A stretch of 64,000 bases of DNA from Ctena decussata (taxonomy: Eukaryota; Mollusca; Bivalvia; Lucinida; Lucinidae), in the NCBI GenBank assembly GCA_963989385.1, contig OZ022505.1:59337737-59401736 (forward strand), in the 5' to 3' direction. The notes under the pieces were generated by a model. The model had not been told where the DNA came from and ran no database searches. It saw nothing but the letters and a program-made list of their open reading frames with translations. Each line of letters opens with the position of its first letter. Position 1 is the first letter of the stretch. A program made the translations under genes and the position numbers. Shown here piece after piece: positions 1 to 7,860 of this stretch.

Positions 1-120
1 TTCAAAAAAAGACTCTTGTAGCGCACATCGACAAATGTATATGTTTATATTCACATTCTTGGAAGCCCTATAGTAAACCATTGGAACGTAATGAAGTTTA
101 CATTCCAATAATTACACTGA

Positions 121-200
121 GACACGCGACGTCAATGACGTCAAAATAAACAATATCTCTATACAACCTCATTGGACGTCAGCAACGTCATGACGTCATG
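121..200. promoter_or_regulatory. Cluster of CRE-like TGACGTCA motifs
   Basis: Several ACGTC motifs lie within 80 bases, including palindromic TGACGTCA at about 137 and 191, with more near 510-545. TGACGTCA is the CREB/ATF site. The cluster is kept in copy B (56985-57065). Regulatory function is inference: it is 3.4 kb upstream of the ZNF coding exon and the first exon is unknown. Confidence 0.3.
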
Positions 201-304
201 TATGCCGTTCTGCTGTTAGCAGAAAAAACTGCGTGTACATGTTTTACTGCTTCAATTTTAGCTCTTATATAGGATTTTTCATGAAAGATTTGATTAAAAC
301 GAAT

Positions 305-478
305 GTAAATATAAGCAATGAACTTAATTTTTCTGAGGTTTATTGAAGTGTAAACTACATTGGGTCACTAGCACAGTTTACATGAACCCCTTCGGGGTTC
401 ATTCACTTTGCACGTGACCCAATGTAATTTACACTTCGATAAACCTCAGAAAAATGAAATTCATTCCTTCAATATCCA
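305..478. repeat. Foldback element (long inverted repeat)
   Basis: The left arm (about 311-375, containing TTTTTCTGAGGTTTATTGAA) is the reverse complement of the right arm (about 405-470), with a small inner hairpin (TGAACCCC/GGGGTTCA) at the apex. Repeated in copy B at about 57170-57342. Likely a non-autonomous foldback transposon; no clear target duplication found. Confidence 0.75.
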
Positions 479-1398
479 CCGTCACTGTGGTATCATTCCA
501 AATTGACACATTACGTCGCATCGACGTCAATACGACGTCATTAAGACATCCTATTCCTGCTGGGATTTAGACCGTTGTTGTCCCCATTGAAATTCATTTA
601 AAATCGCATGATTTAAGTTGGTTATCATCTGAGCAAATACATGTAGGCACAAACAGAATTGTTATGTTTTTTGTTGATTTTTTTTTTGTAAAATCTCTAA
701 ATAGCATGATTTGTAGCTTGTCTGTGCTGTTTCAATAATTTAGAAAAAGAAGAGAAGAAGTAATTTGTTAAATAGCCTTTCATTTAAAAGAATAAGACAA
801 TTACTGTACAGTAGCTTATGAAGAAGACCCTCGAAACATTTAATAGAGGTTTGATTACAGACTAATGAATGAGATGACACTACTGATAAGACCAGCACTG
901 TGCATGGCCTGTCTAGTTACCCCACCCATTCAAATTCATAGGCCCAGAGACGCTAAGTGAGAAATTCCAGCGCATCAAAATAAATGTGCACCAAATTGTT
1001 GTATTTAACTTAGAAACTGAATACCCACAACATATGTTCAGTTTGTCTATGAGCGGAGACAAGATCATTTTTATGTTGGGATAACCGGGAAACTGAAAAT
1101 CTGCAAGTTTGGTTATCGAAAACTGACGAATTTTGTCGAATTGCAGCGGCAAAATTCTGTGAGCCCGGCTTCCAGCACAATTCATATTTTTTTTTATACA
1201 GACACAGTTTTGAGATATAGACATGCCACGAATTAAATGTGCCGGGGCCTGTCTGTATTGGGTGTTTATAGGGTAAAATCGCAAACATTTACATGAATTT
1301 GTTTATTATGTGTTTGCTGTTACATTCTACATTGGAACTTAACTGTATAAACATTTTTGTTATCAAATTAGAATCTTCGCAAGGTGAACTTAATTTTC

Positions 1399-1399
1399 T

Positions 1400-1432
<33 letters not shown>
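1399..1432. repeat. Homopolymer G tract (34 G)
   Basis: Uninterrupted run of 34 G. In copy B the matching tract (59850-59867) has 18 G after a TC interruption. The tract can form G-quadruplexes and its length is prone to sequencing error. Confidence 0.9.
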
Positions 1433-1922
1433 CTAGGGGAAGGAAGGGGGTTCAATTACGGGTCTGATCATACGAGTTCCTTCGGACCTCATCATGTCAT
1501 GATGTTAACAATGGGATTTTACAAAGATTTTTGTACGCCGCCTTTTCCGAAACGCTAAATTGGGAAAACGTTAATGTTATGTTAGAAAATCTCCAGCTCT
1601 TGCTTAGACGGAAGGCTATGTCTGTTATTACTTAAGAGGGTCCTTAGAACTTATTTATCCTCAACAGAGCCGGATGGCGGCCGTAAAATGTTTTCGGCTA
1701 TAACATTATACTGTACATAGTGCACTGAGAGCAATAGACTCAGAAAATTTGGAAATGGAGTTCCTGTTTACATAAAATTTTCATTCTGACTCTTTTTGTC
1801 TAGTCGAAATTCAGGGCCGCTGGCCAAGGCCCATTTCAACTTCTTATCATAATTGCAGTTACAGCTATATTGCATTCGATAATAAACGCGAGTTAGAATA
1901 TGCAAAATAAATTGTTAAAATT

Positions 1923-1957
1923 AGTGACCTATATGGATACCCTATATATAGGTCACT
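1923..1957. repeat. Hairpin AGTGACCTATAT / ATATAGGTCACT
   Basis: 12-bp perfect inverted repeat with an 11-base loop, kept in copy B (near 60357). The same arms recur in a hairpin near 23960-23990, so this is a dispersed motif. Confidence 0.7.
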
Positions 1958-3187
1958 GATAAAAGGTGGGAATGTAATGTAACGGTAAGCGGGTGAGTCT
2001 AGATGAATTTATAGGTGAAACAAAAGTTTAGGGACCTTACCTTAATTGTACAGTAGTAATGTATTTCATAACTCTTTTAATGATTACATGTATACCACAC
2101 AGACACACTACAGAGAACTTACCTGTACAAAGATGTCACCTTAACTTCAAGGGAGGTAATTTTGTGTCATTGAAAACTAGCATGTGATAACTTTTTCGCA
2201 GTAATTTTGTGTTTAATCGATTGAGGGCATCCCTGAAAAAAGCTGAAAATTTTATAATTTTTATTAATATAAAAGTATTACACGACCTTGAAATTGCAGA
2301 CCTTGAAGTTAAGGTGTCCTTCTTAGCCCAGGAGTTTGAGCATGTGGTAAGATGTTTAAAGTTTATAGCTAAAACAGATTTGTTTACCTCAAGCTTACTG
2401 TGCACAGAAAGCTAAAAACATTAAGCTGTCTTTAAACATGATGCATGATCAGATCCACATCTGCTTTCTGGTTTCCTTGTTGACGTGTTTTCTCGGGCGG
2501 TTTGCTTACTGGTTAATTTGATATCGATGCTCAAGAAACAAAAAGAAAAAATACGATGAGAAAAGACAGTTTTTAGCAAAACAGTGCGCAGCGCTGACAT
2601 TGTCTTACGTCAGAAAGAAGGTATTTAGTCTTTTTTTCATAATTTGTTTTCTGCATTTAGAGCTTCTTTTGACTGCCAGACTACCCCTTGCGTTTTGAAG
2701 AAGACTTGAAATGAGCTCTCGATCAACACTTGTATGTATGTGCAATATTGATGGTCCTTAATACCATCTTAAAGCACACATTATAAAGTTACAGCAGTAT
2801 TATACAAGTCACTGTTGTCAATAAAACGAGTCTTTCAATTAGTGGGTTATCCCCGTTTGTCCATCTTATGCATTATTTTTATGTACAAAAACGTATGAAC
2901 AAAATAACTGAGAACTGTTTTGAGCTAGGATTTTCATATTAGCCATTCAAAAATATTTATGGACCTCGATGAAGATGACCGTATTGGCTTTTGAACTGAT
3001 TCGATTTACACGTGGTTGAGTTAGCTTTATCCCTCCTCTGGCTCTGACATTCATGGACAGACCTTCTATAGGAGGAGTCATTAGGTTGGGGCCATAGTGA
3101 TTATAAATACTTTCAAGTTTCTAGAGTAACCTTAATTTGTTCACAGACGTATTCCAACCAAATGTTCTTGTTTAATAACAGAAATAT

Positions 3188-3427
3188 GAGCCGCGACATG
3201 ACAAAACCAGCAAAAAATGGCATGTTCGACCAGCGAAGATTCAGATCAGCCTGGGCATCCGCCCAGACTGATCAGAGTATTTGCTGTCCGCATGGACCTA
3301 GCCTAGACCCTTTCCTACCCTTCATGCGCACAGCGAAGACTCTCATCAGACTGGACAGATGCCCAGGCTGATCTGAGTCTTCGCTTGGTGCACATGCCAC
3401 TTTGTTGGTTGTGTCGTGTCGCGGCTC
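3188..3427. mobile_element. GAGCCGCGAC foldback MITE, copy 1
   Basis: Ends GAGCCGCGACATGAC and GTCGTGTCGCGGCTC are inverted repeats, and the halves are largely self-complementary (inner blocks such as CAGATCAGCCTGGGCATC). Flanks ATAT/ATGT fit an imperfect 4-bp target duplication. It sits about 200 bases 5' of the ZNF-A coding exon and is shared with copy B, so it predates the duplication. No coding capacity. Confidence 0.9.
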
Positions 3428-3600
3428 ATGTGTAGTCTGTTTTTTCCCTTGAAATTTTCAGATGCAGACACTTTCAAGTTCTGACACCATCACAGAAGAA
3501 AAGAATTGCATAAACCCTTATGCTGACAGAAACTGTTTGCCCGTGATGTTTAAGGTGAAAGTTTAGGTAGGAATGAAACGTGAAGAGATGCATGCCTTAT

Positions 3601-3608
3601 CTTTCTAG
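3601..3608 (+). promoter_or_regulatory. Probable 3' splice site before ZNF-A
   Basis: CTTTCTAG, preceded by a pyrimidine-containing stretch, followed 21 bases later by the ATG. Identical in copy B. It suggests the finger array is a terminal coding exon joined to an unidentified upstream exon. Confidence 0.5.
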
Positions 3609-3629
3609 GGCGAAACTTCAGGTTTTAAT

Positions 3630-5036
3630 ATGAGTGGTAAACGATACAAAAGTATTAAAATCGCGAAGAACAATACCGCAGATTCACGACATGCTAATGG
3701 CGTGTGTGGTAAAAAGTCTACAAAGGCAAGAAAAGTGAAAAAGAATGTGTTTAAGAATACTGGAAGGAAACCGCAAGCTTGTGATGTCTGCGGTAAACAG
3801 TTTTGGAGGGAAAGCAGTTTGAATAAACACATGCTTCGTCATACTGAAGACAAACCATATGCTTGTGATGTGTGTCGGAAACGGTTTACAAAGGAAAGAA
3901 ATTTGAAGATACACAAGCTTGTTCATACTAGAGATAAACCATATGCTTGCGATATCTGTTGTAAACAGTGTCAAACTAAATATCACTTGAGAAGACACAA
4001 GTCTGTCCATATAGAAGATAAATCGTATGCTTGTGATATTTGTGGTAGACAATTTGCTGTTGTAGAATACTTGAAAAGGCACGTGCGTACTCATATTAGA
4101 GACAAACCTTATGCTTGTGATCTATGTGGGAAACATTTTTCAATGGCAGGAGAAGTTACGCAGCATATGGGTGTTCACTTTGGTGAGAAAATACATGCCT
4201 GTGCTATTTGTGGCAAACAGTTTAGACAGGCCGGAAACATGAGGAGACATATGCTTATTCATACTGGAGAGAAACCGCATGGTTGTGAAATCTGTGGTAA
4301 ACAATTTGCAGAAAAGGCAAACCTAAAGAGACACGCGCTAACCGTTTATACGGAAGGGAATCCACATGCTTGTTGTGTCTGTGATAAAGTTTTTATGCAG
4401 GCAGTATACTTGAAGCAACACATGGTGACCCATAAGGTAGAGAAACCATACGCTTGTAAAGTCTGTAGCAACAGGTTTCCAACGGCCGAAAGCTTGAAGA
4501 AACACATGGTTAGTCATACTGGAAGGACGCGGCAAGTTTGTAAGGTATGTGGTAAACAGATCGTAAGAGCAGAGAACATGAAGGAACACATGCTTCTTCA
4601 TACCGGAGACTCACCACATGCCTGTGCTATCTGTGGTGATCAGTTTACAACGGCAGGAAGCTTAAAGAGACATATAGCAGCTCATACTGGAGGGAAACGG
4701 CCTGGCTGTGCTATATGTGGGAAACAATTTTCAAGGGCAGAATACTTGAAGACACACATGCTTATACACACTAATGAGAAACCGTACACTTGCGATATCT
4801 GTGGCAAAATGTTCAAATGGATAGGCCACCTGAAAGAACACATACTTGTTCATATTGGAGTGAAACGGCATGTTTGTGATATTTGTTGCAAAAGGTTTCT
4901 CACTTCAGAGCACTTACGGACTCATAAACGTATTCATACCGGAGAGAAGCCATATGCTTGCGATTTGTGTGCTGATAAGTTTATACAGTTTGCACATCTG
5001 AAAAGACACATGTTTAATCACATTGGGGAGAAATAA
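3630..5036 (+). CDS. C2H2 zinc-finger protein ZNF-A, 15 fingers
   Basis: A 468-residue protein: a basic, lysine-rich N-terminus of about 50 residues, then fifteen C2H2 fingers at 28-residue spacing from Cys51 to the C-terminus, mostly joined by TGEKP-like linkers. No KRAB, SCAN, BTB or other effector domain is seen. Predicted nuclear sequence-specific DNA-binding protein; target unknown. The ATG at 3630 is the first in frame after a probable splice acceptor and is kept in paralog ZNF-B. Finger 7 is damaged: its last zinc-binding His is Tyr (codon 4347-4349), while ZNF-B keeps His. Finger 15 ends at TAA where ZNF-B reads three more residues. Decayed finger codons follow the stop. It lies between a MITE 5' and foldback elements 3'. 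Family assignment is certain; expression is unknown. Confidence 0.93.
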   Translation: MSGKRYKSIKIAKNNTADSRHANGVCGKKSTKARKVKKNVFKNTGRKPQACDVCGKQFWRESSLNKHMLRHTEDKPYACDVCRKRFTKERNLKIHKLVHTRDKPYACDICCKQCQTKYHLRRHKSVHIEDKSYACDICGRQFAVVEYLKRHVRTHIRDKPYACDLCGKHFSMAGEVTQHMGVHFGEKIHACAICGKQFRQAGNMRRHMLIHTGEKPHGCEICGKQFAEKANLKRHALTVYTEGNPHACCVCDKVFMQAVYLKQHMVTHKVEKPYACKVCSNRFPTAESLKKHMVSHTGRTRQVCKVCGKQIVRAENMKEHMLLHTGDSPHACAICGDQFTTAGSLKRHIAAHTGGKRPGCAICGKQFSRAEYLKTHMLIHTNEKPYTCDICGKMFKWIGHLKEHILVHIGVKRHVCDICCKRFLTSEHLRTHKRIHTGEKPYACDLCADKFIQFAHLKRHMFNHIGEK

Positions 5037-5400
5037 CATATTTAAGAAGACCGTTGTAAACAGTTTAGAACACAAGACGCTTTACATATCAATCGCCTGT
5101 TCATACTGGAGAGGAACTGTATGTTTGCGATGTTGGTTGAAAACAATTTACACTTTAATGTTTGAAATTTGAAGACACATTTTTATTTCTATACTGGAGA
5201 AATAACGCAGGTTTGTCGTGTCTGTGAAAAACAGTTTACTACTCAAAGACACATGGGGAAAATCGTGAAACCATATGCTGTCTTGTCTGTGATAAACCGT
5301 TTACTAAGAAAGCGAGCATAAAGAATTATATCGCATCTGCTATTTGGCGGAAAATTGCAAGCTTATAGTATTCTAGATTCACAGGAACTTCGTTTTCAGC
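5037..5400 (+). pseudogene. Decayed finger tail of ZNF-A
   Basis: Broken finger codons continue past the stop: Cys-Lys-Gln-Phe, HTGE-like and Lys-Gln-Phe-Thr-Thr signatures recur in shifting frames with stops. The ancestor therefore had at least three more fingers. Homologous to 63483-63820, but far more diverged than the upstream coding region. Confidence 0.8.
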
Positions 5401-5484
5401 TTCCAATGATTGTCTAGCGTACTAGCGTAAACCCCTAATAATAATGGTGTATAAAACAGATCGAAAATTATTAAGTAAATCATC

Positions 5485-5770
5485 TTTTATCATATGACGT
5501 CGCTGTCATTCAGTGGATAAATCGTGTCACCACACGTGTTATAACATTTTTTGCGCTTATATGTAACGTCACTGACCACGAACGTGTCAACAATGTGTTT
5601 TCTTATTGAAATAAAGTTCATTTTGAAGGCGATAAAATCCCATATTACATGGTCACGTGATAAACAGAATCTTACACTCGTGATAATTTCATATAAAATG
5701 TATGAAACCCGCCAGAAGCTCGTTTCATATATTTAATATGAAATGACCACTCATGTAAGAACCTCTATGT
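5485..5770. mobile_element. Foldback element present only in copy A
   Basis: Absent from the matching place in copy B (near 63905), where flanking sequence runs straight on to TGTATGCTGTCTC. Contains a 23-bp imperfect inverted repeat (5686-5708 and 5722-5744). A relative lies 3' of ZNF-3 (43815-44165), sharing phrases such as TTATCATATGACGTCG-like and ACTCAT(G/A)TAA. Probably a non-autonomous transposon. Confidence 0.6.
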
Positions 5771-5865
5771 ATGCTGTCTCCTTATGTTGAAAAGTCTCGT
5801 GTTTTATAGCAAGCCGTTTCACAGGAAGTCGTGCTTAGTCATACTTGTGAGGACTAAGATCTATA

Positions 5866-6077
5866 GGGTCGAGTCGTGTAAATTCGGACAGCGGGTAATG
5901 TCGGACAGTGGCATTGTTTCCTTTATATGTCAGTTGTTTGGAATTAAAACAAATTAACTGGGCAAACAGTGAAAATCCTGATGAGACGGTTCATCATGAG
6001 CCGTCTAATCTGGACTTTCACTGTTTGCAATGGTATGTCCGAATTTACCCGCTGTCCGAAGTTACCCGACTCGACCC
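5866..6077. mobile_element. TA-flanked MITE GGGTCGAGTC, copy 1
   Basis: Terminal inverted repeats GGGTCGAGTC.../...GACTCGACCC of about 30 bp containing TCGGACAGCGGGTAA-type sequence, flanked by TA on both sides (5864-5865, 6078-6079). TA duplication and no coding capacity indicate a Tc1/mariner-type MITE. The core is a palindrome around GCAAACAGTGAAAATCCTG. Second copy at 44741-44953. Confidence 0.85.
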
Positions 6078-6390
6078 TAAAGGTTGCACTTAACTGAAAA
6101 CAAAGTCGGCTTCATTGCGATTGTTCGTAGGACATTCAAACGATAGGCTACATACGCCACATAGCGTCGGTTGTTAAGAATGGACTTTAAAAAACTACCA
6201 ACTCTTGACAGCCTTTTGACCAGTTATATTCTTAAAAGTTTAAAATGATTATCGTATAGAAGTAAAGAACTGGAAATGATCTATAATTTGAGAGGTTATA
6301 AATATTGTGGTACGAGGCAAACGTGACTGTTTTTGCTCTTAAACAAGAGCAAAAATGCATTCATGCCAATTGTTACTGTTACTTTTTTGG
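6078..6390. other. Gene-free; one hairpin
   Basis: No gene seen. Contains a perfect 10-bp hairpin TTTTGCTCTT/AAGAGCAAAA with a 4-base loop at 6331-6354, just 5' of the minisatellite. Confidence 0.6.
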
Positions 6391-7850
6391 TTGTCCATGT
6401 TGTGGCTTTCGTTCACCTTTTCTTCGAGTGGTGTTTGCTTTCAATTTAGGTACCTTACAGGTAAAACTAGATGTTACTGTCGCTTGTTCTGGCTGTCCAT
6501 GTAGATGCTTTCGTTCGCCTTTTCTTCGAGTGGTGTTTGCTTTCAATTCAGGTACCTTACAGGTAAAACTAGATGTTAATATTATTTGTTCTGGCCGTCC
6601 ATGTGGGTGCTTTCGTTCACCTTTTCTTCGAGTGTTGTTTGCTTTCAATTCAGGTACCTTACAGGTAAAACTAGATGTTAATATTATTTGTTCTGGCTGT
6701 CCATGTGGGTGCTTTCGTTCTTCTTTTCTTCGAGTGGTGTTTGCTTTCAATTCAGGTACCTTACAGGTAAAACTAGATGTTAATATTATTTGTTCTGGCT
6801 GTCCATGTTATTGCTTTCGTTCACCTTTTCTTCGAATGGTGTTCGCTTTCAATTTAGGTACCTTACAGGTAAAACTAGATGTTAATGTCACTTGTTCTGG
6901 CAGTCCATGTGGATGCTTTCGTTCGCCTTTTCTTCGAGTGGTGTTTGCTTTCAATTCAGGTACCTTACAGGTAAAACTAGATGTTAATATTATTTGTTCT
7001 GGCCGTCCATGTGGGTGCTTTCGTTCACCTTTTCTTCGAGTGTTTTTTGCTTTCAATTCAGGTACCTTACAGGTAAAACTAGATGTTAATATTATTTGTT
7101 CTGGCTGTCCATGTGGGTGCTTTCGTTCTTCTTTTCTTCGAGTGGTGTTTGCTTTCAATTCAGGTACCTTACAGGTAAAACTAGATGTTAATGTTATTTG
7201 TTCTGGCTGTCCATGTTATTGCTTTCGTTCACCTTTTCTTCGAATGGTGTTTGCTTTCAATTCAGGTACCTTACAGGTAAAACTAGATGTTAATGTCACT
7301 TGTTCTGGCAGTCCATGTGGATGCTTTCGTTCGCCTTTTCTTCGAGTGGTGTTTGCTTTCAATTCAGGTACCTTACAGGTAAAACTAGATGTTAATATTA
7401 TTTGTTCTGGCTGTCCATGTGGGTGCTTTCGTTCTTCTTTTCTTCGAGTGGTGTTTGCTTTCAATTCAGGTACCTTACAGGTAAAACTAGATGTTAATGT
7501 TATTTGTTCTGGCTGTCCATGTTATTGCTTTCGTTCACCTTTTCTTCGAATGGTGTTTGCTTTCAATTCAGGTACCTTACAGGTAAAACTAGATGTTAAT
7601 GTTATTTGTTCTGGCTGTTCACGTGGGTACTTTCGTTCACCTTTTCTTCGAGTATTATTTGCTTTCAATTAAGGTACCTTATAGGTAAAACTAGATGTTA
7701 ATGTTATTTGTTCTGGCTGTCCATGTGGGTGCTTTCGTTCGCCTTTTCTTCGAGTGGTGTTTACTTTCAATTAAGGTACCTTACAGGTAGAACTAGATGT
7801 TAATGTTATTTGTTCTGGCTGTCCATGTTGGTGTTTTCGTTCACCTGTTG
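6391..7850. repeat. 102-bp minisatellite, about 14 units
   Basis: Fourteen full units plus a partial one, period 102 bp (34 codons). Variant units recur in order with a 408-bp (four-unit) higher-order period: GGCCGTCC variants at 6593 and 7001. The unit length is divisible by three and the unit lacks stops, so long open frames appear on both strands (455 codons plus; 82-123 codons minus). These are best explained as a by-product. Each unit contains TTTCAATTCAG, GTACCTTACAG and GTAAAA, which look like an acceptor, an 11-nt micro-exon and a donor. Confidence 0.92.
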
Positions 7851-7860
7851 TTTGACTAGT

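Larger units (their letters stand above)
479..3187. other. Gene-free duplicated DNA
   Basis: No supported coding region. Short open frames here (for example 913-1288 minus and 2209-2415 plus) are broken by indels or stops in the other copy of the duplication, which argues against coding. The stretch holds a G-tract and a short hairpin, listed separately. Upstream exons of the ZNF gene could lie here but cannot be identified. Confidence 0.6.
1..5484. repeat. Segmental duplication, copy A
   Basis: Collinear with 56865-64000 (offset 56864 at the left edge). It carries the same foldback, G-tract, hairpin, MITE and ZNF gene in the same order. The window starts inside the copy, so its true left edge is unseen. 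By eye identity is near 99% to about 4935, then clearly lower. Copy A lacks the 1.58-kb transposon at 58231-59812, and copy B lacks the foldback element at 5485-5770. Confidence 0.95.

Noticed and set aside
913..1288. Minus-strand open frames conserved in both duplication copies (also 57774-58146)
   Set aside because: Frames shift between copies through an A/T-run indel and change length; conservation is only that of the whole duplicated block.
2209..2415. Plus open frame that ends near a GTAAGA donor, as a possible first exon
   Set aside because: Copy B has a TAA inside the frame at the T-run, so it is not preserved between copies.
5966..6010. CTGATGA motif in the TA-MITE core as a second hammerhead
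   Set aside because: No GAAA after a stem and no cleavage triplet; it is part of a simple palindrome.
6305..7672. 455-codon open frame across the minisatellite as a repetitive secreted Cys-rich protein
   Set aside because: Unit length is a multiple of three and lacks stops, so open frames appear on both strands; the frame ends arbitrarily in unit 13 while the repeat continues, and there is no signal peptide.
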